Shown: positions 1 through 9,356, numbered from the stretch's first letter. The stretch: DNA of 51,970 nt from CAYVQZ01 sp964453435 (GCA_964453435.1 CAYVQZ010000040.1:1-51970); one strand, 5' to 3'. A program made the numbers and translations. Notes: a model not told the origin generated them from the sequence alone.

Positions 1-1
1 A

Positions 2-47
2 AGAGGACATTTCTAATGGGCTAAACTAGAGGACATTTCTATCGGGC
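2..47. repeat. Direct repeat resembling a transposon end
   Basis: Two copies of a 21-base unit, AGAGGACATTTCTAATGGGC-like at 2-22 and AGAGGACATTTCTATCGGGC-like at 27-47, lie 25 bases apart at the very left edge. Closely spaced near-identical copies of this kind resemble the multiple terminal repeats of IS21/IS481-type elements, whose transposase would then lie outside the window. The family assignment is inference. From 48 to about 288 no gene or clear signal was seen. Confidence 0.35.
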
Positions 48-288
48 CTTGACACTTTGCGCTTTCCGCTATTGAAAAGACGAAAAAGAACTCAAAAAGC
101 CCCTTCAAAATACTGCCTTGGGGACATCCTCGGGCAGGTGACATTTGTGTAAGCCACCATCCAGATGAAAAAATGGTCGCTAACCGGGAGACAGACACGG
201 CGCCACTTTATCGCCCGTGCCTGAGTTATTATACGGTGAGCTATTTGCTGAATATGCGTATGAAAGTAATTTTTCTGTAAATTTTCTC

Positions 289-317
289 TTGACATACATA
301 CCGATTGTATGTTATTG
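289..317 (+). promoter_or_regulatory. Possible promoter with overlapping inverted repeat
   Basis: TTGACA at 289-294 is followed after 17 bases by TTATTG at 312-317, a perfect -35 with a poor -10. The spacer holds an inverted repeat, ACATAC (292-297) and GTATGT (307-312), placed where a repressor could bind. It is the best candidate for driving the first polysaccharide operon. Calling it an operator is inference. Confidence 0.4.
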
Positions 318-345
318 ATTCTTTGCATCATCTGACCAATCCGAG

Positions 346-435
346 GAGACCCACTCAATTAAGCAAGAAGGAAGGGATATTAATGTCAGCCCTGTTTTCT
401 TGACGACCGTTCGATGACAGAAGCACGTGGGTCTC
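346..435 (+). promoter_or_regulatory. Candidate structured leader with a mini-ORF
   Basis: GAGACCCAC at 346-354 and its exact complement GTGGGTCTC at 427-435 would pair into a 9-bp stem whose right arm ends one base before the Wzi-like start codon. Between them a strong ribosome-binding site (GAAGGAAGGG, 370-376 area) precedes a six-codon reading frame at 383-403 (M-S-A-L-F-S, stop TGA). The main gene itself has no visible Shine-Dalgarno. This suggests translation control through the leader. No known riboswitch consensus was recognised. Confidence 0.35.
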
Positions 436-436
436 A

Positions 437-2059
437 ATGATAAATATGCCGGAATTAGCGAATACAAGAATGCAATGCCCAAAATGCCCAAATAAGTTTT
501 CGCGTATCAGTGTATTACTTATCATCGTCCTTTATCTCTTTCTAAGCGAGACAGCAACTGGCGAGACTTCTCCGAACGTTCCACTGAACCACGAAGCATA
601 CCGGTATATTGAAAAACTGGTCGGATTCGGGTTAATCGAAAGCTCAATGTCGGGTACAAAACCCTTCACCCGAAATGAAATGGCGCGATTGCTAGTGGAA
701 GCTATTGATAATCGCGAGAGAAACCCTGCCAGCAATCTTGAAGTTGCGGATATTCTACTCGAGCGATTGAAAAGAGATTTCCACGAAGAACTGGTTCGCT
801 GGGGAAGGGTTGAAGGCAAAGAAGTCCGGACTTTCTTCAAACCCCTTGATTATGCAATTTTTTCTTACATATATTCCGACGGAAACCTTTCTGACCTGAC
901 ATACAAGCGCAGGCGCGGCGCCATTGAAGCAACAGAAGGAACCCCTCTCGTTTTCAACAACGAAGGAATCACATACGACGAAGGACATAATGGGACATTG
1001 GAGATTTTCTCCCGCGCAGAACTCTTCGGGCTCTTCTCCTTGGCCTATCGCCCGTTGATAGAGTGGGGAGACATTGCCGAGGAGAGCGACCTGAATTTCT
1101 CGACAATTAATGGTTATTTGGTGTTTTCTCCATCTAAATACCTCAATTTGGAAATTGGAAGAGATTCCCTTTGGTGGGGGCAAGGAGCGCATGGAACTTT
1201 GATTCTAACCAATAATGCTCCTCCTCTGGATATGGTCAAGCTTTCCAATTCAGAACCCCTCCTGCTTCCCGGCATCCTGAGACATGTGGGGCCCCTCAAG
1301 TACACATTTTTCATTGCCCAGCTCGAAGAGAATCGACATATACCAGAGCCGTATTTCTCCGGATTGAGAATTAATTTCAAGCCAACTCCCAATTTCGAAT
1401 TAGGTCTCTCGAGAACATTTATGTTCGAAGGGGAAGGCCAAAGCCTTGGCGCGGGAAGGTTCTTCGAACTTCTAATCGGGAAAGATATCTCGCAGACCCC
1501 TGATGAAAGTAATCAAATGGCTGTCATCGATGGTCGGCTTCGCCTTCCCATGCTGAGAAATACTGATATATATTTTGAGTGCGGGGGGGAGCACGGAAAG
1601 GATTTTCTCCCATCAAGGCACGCCTTCCTCTTAGGTGCTTATATCCCGCGACTCACCACTGACGGCAGAAGTGACCTGAGAGTAGAAATCGCAACGACCG
1701 ATAATACCTCACGCATCGGACCGTACTGGTATAATCACGGCACTTACCGGTCAGGTTACACACACAAGGAAATGATCATGGGACACCACATCGGCGGAGA
1801 AGCCCTGGATATCTTCGGCAGGCTTACCCGATACATTGGAAAGAACGCTTTCGTCGGTTTTGACATAGACTATCGGAAGCAGCGTTTGGCTGCTGAAGAT
1901 GGAGAAAAGCATTTGCAAATGGGCGTTGATTTTACATATGAAATAAACGCCTGTACCTCGGTGTCCATGAGATACGGCTTTGAAAACGTAGAAGACGTGG
2001 CCAGCAATGATGAAAAGGATAAGCATTTGGCTTTGATTCAACTTCAAACCCGGTTCTAG
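437..2059 (+). CDS. Wzi-family capsule assembly outer-membrane protein
   Basis: Predicted outer-membrane beta-barrel of the capsule assembly Wzi family, which in known systems helps anchor exported polysaccharide to the cell surface. The protein is 540 residues, somewhat longer than E. coli Wzi. A hydrophobic signal segment lies at about residues 26-43 (ISVLLIIVLYLFLSE), followed by a helical region (about 50-115), then alternating amphipathic strands typical of a barrel, ending in a terminal phenylalanine (LIQLQTRF). The residues before the signal segment contain two cysteines (CPKC). An internal ATG at 470 (residue 12) is a possible alternative start, since neither ATG has a convincing ribosome-binding site. 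It is the first gene of a co-directional run of surface-polysaccharide genes, which supports the role. Confidence 0.75.
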   Translation: MINMPELANTRMQCPKCPNKFSRISVLLIIVLYLFLSETATGETSPNVPLNHEAYRYIEKLVGFGLIESSMSGTKPFTRNEMARLLVEAIDNRERNPASNLEVADILLERLKRDFHEELVRWGRVEGKEVRTFFKPLDYAIFSYIYSDGNLSDLTYKRRRGAIEATEGTPLVFNNEGITYDEGHNGTLEIFSRAELFGLFSLAYRPLIEWGDIAEESDLNFSTINGYLVFSPSKYLNLEIGRDSLWWGQGAHGTLILTNNAPPLDMVKLSNSEPLLLPGILRHVGPLKYTFFIAQLEENRHIPEPYFSGLRINFKPTPNFELGLSRTFMFEGEGQSLGAGRFFELLIGKDISQTPDESNQMAVIDGRLRLPMLRNTDIYFECGGEHGKDFLPSRHAFLLGAYIPRLTTDGRSDLRVEIATTDNTSRIGPYWYNHGTYRSGYTHKEMIMGHHIGGEALDIFGRLTRYIGKNAFVGFDIDYRKQRLAAEDGEKHLQMGVDFTYEINACTSVSMRYGFENVEDVASNDEKDKHLALIQLQTRF

Positions 2060-2071
2060 AAAAGCTTCCGA

Positions 2072-2086
2072 GTGCCTGTCAGGCAC
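2072..2086 (+). promoter_or_regulatory. Hairpin in front of the sugar transferase start
   Basis: GTGCCT-GTC-AGGCAC forms a perfect 6-bp stem with a 3-base loop between the Wzi-like gene and the next start codons. There is no T-run, so it is not a typical terminator. The AGG of its right arm is the only Shine-Dalgarno-like sequence near the starts at 2091/2094/2100, so the stem could limit initiation. That role is inference; a REP-like repeat is the alternative. Confidence 0.35.
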
Positions 2087-2090
2087 AAAC

Positions 2091-3515
2091 TTGGTGAAAA
2101 TGGGCTATAGACAGAGAGGCATAATCCAGTCTCAGCACTCTCTAGTAACCTTGGCGCAGCAACTGAACGATGCTGTGGTAGTCGTCATATCCCTTCCCAT
2201 CACATCAAAGGTCGAAGCCTTACTTACCCAACCATCACATCATGACGTGTTGACCCTCTCCATCCTGGCCGGAGCACTCGTACTGTTTATATATCCCTCT
2301 GCGGGGACCTATCAAAGCTGGCGCACATTGCCAGTCAGGCAGGAAAGCAGGGCACTCCTCCGCGCCTGGCTGACCCTGTTAGCCGTCTTCATGCTTATCG
2401 GCTTCATAGGAAGACCCCCTTTCAATTACTCGGTCGAATTCCTGGTCCTGTGGGGAATAGTCGGCGGAGGGTTGCAGTTGGCGACCCACTTTTGTGTCCG
2501 GCAGGTCTTGCATTTTATGCGCCGCTTGGGCAGGAACACTCGCACTGTTCTCATTATTGGAGCAACGGAACTCGGGTGCCGGGTTGCCGGGCAGATTGAG
2601 AGACGTCGTGAATTCGGGCTGCGCCTCTTGGGCTTCGTTGATGATGAAACAAAGAGCCGGACCTCGGATTTGGAAGGCAAAATAATCGGCGCTCTGAAAG
2701 ACTGCAAAGAAATCTGCACGAACAGGATTGTCGACCACATCTATCTTTGTTTGCCTTTGGAGAAAAATGGGACGTTCGAGGAGATACTGTGTCAGTTGGA
2801 AAACGTCTCTGCAGAAATCCATTGGGTTCCTGACATTCACTCGCTAAAGCTCATGAACCACAGGGTCTCTTGCGTGGGTGACATGCCCGTATTGACCCTG
2901 ACCGCTTCTCCTTTCAGCAATTTGGACCAGATGCTGAAATCTGTGATGGACAAGGCACTGGCTTCGGTCATATTGATTCTCCTGTCGCCCCTCATGCTTT
3001 TCATTGCGCTGCTCATAAAACTAACCTCTCCCGGTCCCATCTTCTTCGTTCAAGAACGTCACGGCATCAATGGTCGCGTTTTCGGATGCCTCAAGTTTCG
3101 GACCATGTATTTGCACAGGGAAGAAAGAGGAAAGCTCACACAGGCACGGGAGGGCGACCCTCGCATAACTCCAATAGGGGCATTCATAAGAAAAACCAGT
3201 CTGGACGAACTCCCCCAACTCTTGAACGTGTTGAAAGGAGACATGTCGCTCGTGGGACCGCGCCCTCATGCATGCGCGCATAATGAGGAGTATAAAGGGG
3301 AGATCAGCAGATATATGTGTCGCCATTTGGTGAAGCCGGGCATCACAGGCTGGGCGCAGGTGAATGGCTATCGGGGCGAGACCGAAAGGTTGGAGAAGAT
3401 GGAATCTCGCATCGAGCACGACCTGTATTACATCAGGAACTGGTCTATATGGCTAGACTTGAAAATACTATTATTGACCCCGCTGAAAGGACTGTGGAAC
3501 AAGAACGCCCATTAA
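2091..3515 (+). CDS. Initiating polyprenyl-phosphate sugar-1-phosphate transferase
   Basis: Membrane polyisoprenyl-phosphate hexose-1-phosphate transferase of the WcaJ/WbaP type, which loads the first sugar onto undecaprenyl phosphate. The length of 474 residues fits the long, multi-membrane-span form. Hydrophobic segments fill the N-terminal third. A Rossmann-like CoA-binding domain starts near residue 150 (VLIIGATELGCRVAGQI). One more membrane segment (about 288-310) leads into the catalytic domain, with signature strings KFRTM, DELPQLLNVLKGDMSLVGPRP and KPGITGWAQVNGYRGE. The start is uncertain among TTG 2091, GTG 2094 and ATG 2100. It is the only initiating transferase in the window, so it probably serves the first locus and perhaps the second. 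The sugar cannot be told from sequence. Confidence 0.9.
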   Translation: MVKMGYRQRGIIQSQHSLVTLAQQLNDAVVVVISLPITSKVEALLTQPSHHDVLTLSILAGALVLFIYPSAGTYQSWRTLPVRQESRALLRAWLTLLAVFMLIGFIGRPPFNYSVEFLVLWGIVGGGLQLATHFCVRQVLHFMRRLGRNTRTVLIIGATELGCRVAGQIERRREFGLRLLGFVDDETKSRTSDLEGKIIGALKDCKEICTNRIVDHIYLCLPLEKNGTFEEILCQLENVSAEIHWVPDIHSLKLMNHRVSCVGDMPVLTLTASPFSNLDQMLKSVMDKALASVILILLSPLMLFIALLIKLTSPGPIFFVQERHGINGRVFGCLKFRTMYLHREERGKLTQAREGDPRITPIGAFIRKTSLDELPQLLNVLKGDMSLVGPRPHACAHNEEYKGEISRYMCRHLVKPGITGWAQVNGYRGETERLEKMESRIEHDLYYIRNWSIWLDLKILLLTPLKGLWNKNAH

Positions 3516-3579
3516 GGTATCCTGAAATCCGGGGTTGGAAGCTGAAGGTAGAATTAATGCCGAGCATAAGGGGTATATC

Positions 3580-5793
3580 ATGCGGAGAATGAAGTCATTC
3601 TTGTTGGTGTTGGCAGTATTCACTATCTGGGACTCTGCGCCGGCGGAAGCCGAGAGGGTTGAAGAGACCCTGTCCCTTAAGTCTTTCTCGGTCAAGCCTT
3701 ACTCCGCCCGAAAAATCGGTGAACCGATCTCAATATCTCACTCCCCTGAGGAAGTCCGTGAACTGAAGGAACGGCTAAAAGACCAGCAATCCCCTGAGAA
3801 ACCGGAGCGCATACGAGCTTCCTCAGTGAGGGTACCGTCCAATGAACCAACTCTCTCTCCCTTTGAAGCCTACATACAGGGGGAGTATAGCCTCGCAGAA
3901 CCTCCGGAAATAACTCAGTTCGGTTATAACCTGTTTGAAATGCCTCCAAGCACCTTCGCTCCGGCAGAAATCATTCCGGTGAGCCCGGATTATCTTCTCG
4001 CTCCCGGCGACGAGATCAAAATAAGCGTGTGGGGAAAGATTACCGCGGAATATTCTCCGGAGATTGATAGAAACGGGGAAATCGTGCTTCCGGATATAGG
4101 TGTTCTCCATTTATCGGGACTCACCTTTCGCGAGGCAAAGGATTTTCTTGAAAAGGAGTTCAGTCGGTACTACAAGCCCTCCGAGGTTAAAACCAATGTA
4201 AGTATGGGAAGGCTCCGTTCCATAAGGATATACGTAGTGGGAAAAGCCAGAAGCCCGGGAAGTTACACCGTGTCCTCTCTTTCAACCCTCGTCAATGCTC
4301 TTTTCGCAGCAGGCGGTCCGAGCAAAGTGGGAACCATGAGAGATATACAATTGAAGAGAAACGGGGAGACACTTGTACATTTCGACATGTATGATTTCCT
4401 CCTCAGGGGAGACAAGACCGGGGACATGAGATTGATGCCCGAGGACGTAATTTTCATCCCTTCCATAGGAGATGTCGCCGCCATAGTGGGAAACGTGAAC
4501 AATCCCGCCATCTACGAACTGAGGGGAGAAACAAGCATACTGCAGCTGATAGGAATGGCCGGCGGCCTGAATTCAATCGCATTCGGGGACAGGATCCAAG
4601 TGGAAAGAATCATAGATAAGAATCGCACGGTAGTGTTCGAGTCAAATCTGAAAGAAGTGACGGACAAGAAACTTTTGGCGCATCCCGGCGACGTGATACG
4701 AATTTTCCCTGTGGTGCAGGATAAACGAATGGTGCGGCTATCGGGCGCAGTTCGAAACTCGGGGGAAATGGGGTACACGCCCGGCATGAGGGTCAAAGAC
4801 CTCATTCAAATGGGAGGCGGCCTCAAGTATTACGCAAACCGGAAGCAGGCCGAGCTAACCAGAGTGCACGTCACGGACGAAGGCCCTAAAACTGAGATGG
4901 TCCTGATCGACCTTGAAGAGGCACTCGAGGGGAATCCTCGAAGCAACATTCCTCTGAAAGAAGACGATTATCTTTTTGTCCGAGCAGTGCCTGAATGGGA
5001 ATTGTACCGTACCGCTTCCATCTCCGGGGAGGTAACGTTTCCCGGAACATATACAGTCAAGAAAGGCGAGACACTGTCCTCTGTGATAGAACGTGCGGGT
5101 GGCTTTACTGACAAGGCCTATCTGAGGGGAGCGGTCTTCACAAGAGAGAGGGTGAAAGAAATCCAGCAAGAGCAACTTAATAGAATGATCGAAAGACTCG
5201 AGAAAGAGCTGCTGGCCACCGATGTGGGGAAAACAGGGGCTGCCTTGAGCGCGGAAGAAGCAACAATAATGGAACTGGAAAGCAAACAGAAGGAAAGGTT
5301 TATAAGCGCCCTCAAGGGCACCGAAGCAACAGGGAGAATGATCATTGTGCTGAGGGAGCCCGATGTCCTGAAAGGGACCCCCTATGATATCGAGGTCGAA
5401 GAGGGTGACAAGCTCCATATTCCGACGGATCCGGAGACCGTGCAAGTAATTGGGGCGGTGTACAATGAGACCGCCTTTGTCCACGACGGAAAGCGAAGTT
5501 TCGAGGACTACATTGAACTTGCTGGGGGATACACCAGAAACGCCGACAGGAAGCAAGCCTATATTTTGAAAACGAACGGAATAGCAACAAGGCCGAATAA
5601 TGGTCTCTTTAACATCTCCTGGAACGACAGGGCAAACAGATGGGAATTCACCACCCAACACCGCCTGGAGGCCGGAGATACCATCGTCGTCCCACAAAAA
5701 CTGGAGAGAATAGCATGGCTGCGAGAGATAAAGGATATAACCCAAATACTCTTCCAAATTGCTTTGGCTGCCGGGGTCGTAATTTCCTTATAA
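3580..5793 (+). CDS. Multi-SLBB polysaccharide export protein
   Basis: Outer-membrane/periplasmic polysaccharide export protein (OPX/Wza family). I start it at ATG 3580, preceded by AAGGGG and giving a proper signal peptide (MKSFLLVLAVFTIW, cleavage near APAEA). A longer frame from 3535 would add 15 unlikely residues. The mature protein has a Poly_export domain (about residues 135-230: SPDYLLAPGDEIKISVWG, RNGEIVLPDIG) followed by several SLBB domains recognisable by VVGKARSPGSYTV, LSGAVRNSGEM, ISGEVTFPGTYTV and VIGAVYNET. At about 737 residues it is twice the length of E. coli Wza. A final hydrophobic stretch (ILFQIALAAGVVISL) could be a membrane anchor. It lies 38 bases before the chain-length gene. 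Confidence 0.88.
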   Translation: MRRMKSFLLVLAVFTIWDSAPAEAERVEETLSLKSFSVKPYSARKIGEPISISHSPEEVRELKERLKDQQSPEKPERIRASSVRVPSNEPTLSPFEAYIQGEYSLAEPPEITQFGYNLFEMPPSTFAPAEIIPVSPDYLLAPGDEIKISVWGKITAEYSPEIDRNGEIVLPDIGVLHLSGLTFREAKDFLEKEFSRYYKPSEVKTNVSMGRLRSIRIYVVGKARSPGSYTVSSLSTLVNALFAAGGPSKVGTMRDIQLKRNGETLVHFDMYDFLLRGDKTGDMRLMPEDVIFIPSIGDVAAIVGNVNNPAIYELRGETSILQLIGMAGGLNSIAFGDRIQVERIIDKNRTVVFESNLKEVTDKKLLAHPGDVIRIFPVVQDKRMVRLSGAVRNSGEMGYTPGMRVKDLIQMGGGLKYYANRKQAELTRVHVTDEGPKTEMVLIDLEEALEGNPRSNIPLKEDDYLFVRAVPEWELYRTASISGEVTFPGTYTVKKGETLSSVIERAGGFTDKAYLRGAVFTRERVKEIQQEQLNRMIERLEKELLATDVGKTGAALSAEEATIMELESKQKERFISALKGTEATGRMIIVLREPDVLKGTPYDIEVEEGDKLHIPTDPETVQVIGAVYNETAFVHDGKRSFEDYIELAGGYTRNADRKQAYILKTNGIATRPNNGLFNISWNDRANRWEFTTQHRLEAGDTIVVPQKLERIAWLREIKDITQILFQIALAAGVVISL

Positions 5794-5831
5794 GGTAAAC
5801 TCAATAAGTACTGTATTTCGGAGAAAGGGCT

Positions 5832-6986
5832 ATGGCTGACAATGCAGGGTCCCATGTTTACGAAGACGAGATCGACCTCTTGGATTACTGGAGGGTTCTC
5901 GTCAAACACAAGAAGCTAATCGGCGCGATGGTGGGGCTCGCGTTTCTCGCCTCGCTTATCATAAGTCTCCTGCTTCCCAAGACGTATGCGTCTACCGCCA
6001 GTGTGCTGCCACCGCAAGAAACAGGCGCATTCGGCTCGGGCCTCATGTCACAACTCCCCACTGAGTTGGACACGCTTGCGGGGGGGATCCTGAGAACCAA
6101 AAGCGCCTCTGAGGTGTGGGCAGGTATATTAAAAAGCCAGAATGTGCGGGACGCGATAATAGAGCGTTTCAATTTAAGAGAAATATACGAGGCGGAAACC
6201 ATAGAAGATACAAGGAAAGCGCTGGACAAAAGGGTACACATAGAACAATCGAAGGAAGGGATCGTGTCAATTACTGTCGAGGACAGGAATCCGGAAAGAG
6301 CGGCTGATTTGGCAAATGCTTTTGTGGAGGAGCTCGACAGGGTCAATAAAGAGGTCGTGACGACCTCGGGAAAGAGGATGAGGGTTTTTCTCGAAAAGAG
6401 GCTAATAAGCGCAGAGCCAGAACTCGCAAAAGCGGAGGAAGCGGTCAAAGTGTTCCAGGAAAAGAACAAAGCAGTAAAACTGGACGACCAATCCAAGGCG
6501 ATTATAGAAGCGATAGGGACAGTGAAAGGCCAGCTCATGACAAAGGAGGTGGAACTCCACACTCTCCTTTCCTACGCGACACCCACCCACCCCCAGGTGG
6601 GAATACTGAGGACCCAGGTGGAAGAACTGAGGCAAAAACTGAGGGAATTAGAAGAAGGGGAGCAGCATAATCCCGTTGTACCACAGAATATTTTCATCCC
6701 AACGGATAAAATTCCGGACCTTGCTTTGCAATATGCCAGGCTTTTAAGAAATGTGATGGTCCAGGAGACCCTGTTCAAGCTTTTAACCCAGCAGTATGAA
6801 ATGGCCAGAATCCAGGAGGCAAAGGACAGCCCCACCGTGCAGATATTGGATTACGGGAAGGTGCCCGAAAAGAAGGCGAAACCGAAGAGGACAATAATAG
6901 TGTTGTTATCAACTTTTGCAGCCGGTTTCTTCGGGATTTTCCTTAGTTTTTTTAGTGACTATCTTTCCAGCATAAAGGAGAACTAG
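5832..6986 (+). CDS. Wzz-type chain-length determinant
   Basis: Inner-membrane polysaccharide co-polymerase that sets chain length with the Wzy polymerase and the exporter. At 384 residues it has the expected plan: short cytoplasmic N-terminus (YEDEIDLLDYWRVLVKHKK), first transmembrane helix at about 33-52, a large periplasmic region with coiled-coil sequence (about 190-285), then a second transmembrane helix near 355-377 preceded by a basic, proline-containing segment (VPEKKAKPKR). There is no fused ATPase domain, and no kinase follows it here. A ribosome-binding site GAGAAAGGG stands just before the ATG. Confidence 0.88.
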   Translation: MADNAGSHVYEDEIDLLDYWRVLVKHKKLIGAMVGLAFLASLIISLLLPKTYASTASVLPPQETGAFGSGLMSQLPTELDTLAGGILRTKSASEVWAGILKSQNVRDAIIERFNLREIYEAETIEDTRKALDKRVHIEQSKEGIVSITVEDRNPERAADLANAFVEELDRVNKEVVTTSGKRMRVFLEKRLISAEPELAKAEEAVKVFQEKNKAVKLDDQSKAIIEAIGTVKGQLMTKEVELHTLLSYATPTHPQVGILRTQVEELRQKLRELEEGEQHNPVVPQNIFIPTDKIPDLALQYARLLRNVMVQETLFKLLTQQYEMARIQEAKDSPTVQILDYGKVPEKKAKPKRTIIVLLSTFAAGFFGIFLSFFSDYLSSIKEN

Positions 6987-7057
6987 TTACTTTGGTTCAA
7001 AGGGTGGCTTTTATGATTCGCTTTCATCTATCTAACTTGTTGGAATAAGGGACAGAA

Positions 7058-8422
7058 ATGCATTTGAAGAATGTCCTTTTCGCATTACCTCTGGTCAAAA
7101 AAAGGCTCGACTCGCACACCCAAGAACTGGTCGAGGGAGCCTCCGTTGCTATCCTGCTGAAGGTGCTCGGCGCAGGACTCGCTTTCGGGTTCAATGTAAT
7201 GCTTGCAAGGATGCTGGGAGCAGATGGGGCGGGCATTTATTTTCTGGCGCTGACGGCGGCGACAATAGCCAGCGTTGTTGGAAGACTGGGCCTGGACAAC
7301 GCGCTACTGCGGTTCGTGGCCGCCAGCGCATCAGAAGGAGATTGGCGCTCCGCTGGAGGTGTCTACAAGAAAGGGATGCGCCTGGCGCTGGTGGCCTCTT
7401 TCTTGTCGGCGCTGATTCTCTTCATTCTTGCCCCTCGGCTTGCCGGGTCAGTCTTCTCGAAGCCTGAACTCAGAACGCCGCTCCGGTTGATAGCCCTGGC
7501 TATTCTGCCGATGTCGATTTCCATCCTTCATGCCGAGTTGTTGAAGGCGATCAAGCGGGTGAGGGATTCCATCATAGTCCAAAGTGTGGCTATTCCCGCT
7601 TTTTGTCTGGTTGGAGTTGTGTTTCTGGGAAGAGCCTATGGCGTGAGGGGCGCGATATGGGCGTTCAACCTTGCCGTCGCCGCCACGGCTCTCTCAGGTT
7701 TTTGGCTGTGGAGTGTTGGGCGCCATCGCGTGAACGGGCGCGCGGGCGATTTCAGCACCGGGAAGCTGTTGGGCAGCAGTATGCCATTGTTTTGGGGCTC
7801 GTTGCTCAGCCTGGGGATGATGTGGGCGACAACGTTCTTTTTAGGCGTATGGGGGACGACCAGGGACGTAGGTATCTTCGGGGCCGCGTATCGTGTCGCC
7901 GGACTGACCAGCTTCATTCTTGTCGCCGTCAATACGGCGGCCGCTCCCCAGTTTGCAGCGTTCTATCAGCGAGACGACATGGTTTCTCTGCGTTCGACCG
8001 CGCGCAACGCCGCAAAACTTATGACTGTTTTAGCCGCTCCAATCCTGGCCTTGTTTATTATAATTCCGTCGTCGATCATGGGCATCTTCGGTCCGCAATT
8101 TTCGGACGGCGCGGCTGCGCTCACCATACTCGCCCTTGGCCAATTCGTAAACGTGGTGACCGGTTCGGTCGGGTACCTGCTGATGATGACAGGGCATGAG
8201 CGCCTCATGAGAAATGCGGTATTTGCGGCGGCAACTATTAACGTGGTCTTGAGCGTGATTTTGATACCGCCGTTTGGAGTATTAGGCGCGGCGATCGCAT
8301 CGGCCCTAAGCCTGGCGGCGCAAAACGTGGTGGCGTATTATTTTGCGGTGACAGCAATTGGAATATCCACGCTTCCCTTGCCGGGAGATTTAAGTGGGGA
8401 GAACAGTCCGAGAAAGAAATAG
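7058..8422 (+). CDS. Wzx-type oligosaccharide flippase
   Basis: Polytopic membrane protein of the MOP/polysaccharide transporter family that moves undecaprenyl-linked repeat units to the periplasmic face. The protein has 454 residues with about 12-14 hydrophobic segments. Its N-terminal string LARMLGADGAGIYFLALTAATI is typical of Wzx/RfbX proteins. The stop codon (TAG 8420-8422) directly abuts the next ATG, so it is translated with the sulfotransferase genes. It is the flippase of the first locus; the second locus has an unrelated MurJ-like one. Confidence 0.88.
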   Translation: MHLKNVLFALPLVKKRLDSHTQELVEGASVAILLKVLGAGLAFGFNVMLARMLGADGAGIYFLALTAATIASVVGRLGLDNALLRFVAASASEGDWRSAGGVYKKGMRLALVASFLSALILFILAPRLAGSVFSKPELRTPLRLIALAILPMSISILHAELLKAIKRVRDSIIVQSVAIPAFCLVGVVFLGRAYGVRGAIWAFNLAVAATALSGFWLWSVGRHRVNGRAGDFSTGKLLGSSMPLFWGSLLSLGMMWATTFFLGVWGTTRDVGIFGAAYRVAGLTSFILVAVNTAAAPQFAAFYQRDDMVSLRSTARNAAKLMTVLAAPILALFIIIPSSIMGIFGPQFSDGAAALTILALGQFVNVVTGSVGYLLMMTGHERLMRNAVFAAATINVVLSVILIPPFGVLGAAIASALSLAAQNVVAYYFAVTAIGISTLPLPGDLSGENSPRKK

Positions 8423-9325
8423 ATGAGGAAAAGCAGCAAAGAACCCCCTTTGCCCAATTTTTTTATTGTGGGCGCAGCAAAGTCGGGGACAACTTCGCTT
8501 GCTCATTATTTGGGGCAGCATCCGGATGTTTTTATTTCGCCCGTCAAGGAGCCCTGTTATTTTGTGCGAGATGCAGGGTTGGCTGATTATGACCAATATT
8601 TGTCTCTATTCAAGCGAGCGGGCGGAGCGAGGGCAATTGGAGAAGCGTCAACGGGATATCTTTATGAGGAATGCGCGCCAGGATGGTTGCATGAACATTT
8701 CCCCGAAGCAAAGGTCATCATAATTCTGAGAAATCCCGTGGATATGGCATTCTCTTACTGGCAGTACATGCAAGTCATCGGCAATGAATCCAAGTCTTTT
8801 AAGGAAGCCATAAGTGAAAAGGAACGGGCATACAGGAGGACGGATAACTTCAAGCTTTCCTGTGTGAACTGGTGGGCCAGCTACCTTTATCTTGAGAGAG
8901 CGCTTTACTCCGAACAGGTCAAGAGGCACTTGGATATCTTCGGGACTGAAAAGGTGAGAGTATATATTTTTGAAGAAGTTTTTTCCGACTTGCCTTACTA
9001 CTGCAAGGATATTTTTGAATTTCTTGGAGTGGATCCTCATTTTGTTCCTAAATTTGATGTGGTAAACGAAGGCGGACAAGTTCGATTCCAGCTTCTGAAG
9101 AACATCAGAAACCGGCAGTATCCGATTTTGAGGAATCTGCTCCCACTCAGGCACCGGGAGCGGATCCGAAGATTCCTGCTCAAGATCAACCTGTCCAAAA
9201 ATCATAAGGTTAGAATGAACCCGCAAACTCGCTCCAGGCTGGAGGCTTTTTTTCAAGAGGATATCGGGAAATTGGAGCGATTACTTTCACGTGAAATTCC
9301 GCAGTGGAAACCCGAAGCAAGATGA
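8423..9325 (+). CDS. PAPS-dependent sulfotransferase (first)
   Basis: Cytosolic sulfotransferase-domain protein, predicted to move sulfate from PAPS to a sugar or lipid-linked acceptor. At 300 residues the 5'-phosphosulfate loop is clear near the N-terminus (FFIVGAAKSGTTSLAHYLGQ) and the 3'-phosphate-binding element follows (VIIILRNPVDMAFSYWQYM, with the conserved Arg and Ser). These motifs match the heparan/NodH-like bacterial sulfotransferases. It starts immediately after the flippase stop. The acceptor is unknown; its place among Wzx, Wzy and glycosyltransferase genes suggests sulfation of the polysaccharide repeat unit. Base composition from here to about 12 kb looks AT-richer than the rest of the island, which may reflect transfer. 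Confidence 0.88.
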   Translation: MRKSSKEPPLPNFFIVGAAKSGTTSLAHYLGQHPDVFISPVKEPCYFVRDAGLADYDQYLSLFKRAGGARAIGEASTGYLYEECAPGWLHEHFPEAKVIIILRNPVDMAFSYWQYMQVIGNESKSFKEAISEKERAYRRTDNFKLSCVNWWASYLYLERALYSEQVKRHLDIFGTEKVRVYIFEEVFSDLPYYCKDIFEFLGVDPHFVPKFDVVNEGGQVRFQLLKNIRNRQYPILRNLLPLRHRERIRRFLLKINLSKNHKVRMNPQTRSRLEAFFQEDIGKLERLLSREIPQWKPEAR

Positions 9326-9356
9326 GCGTTAACGAGGGCAAAGGAGAGGCTTTTCA

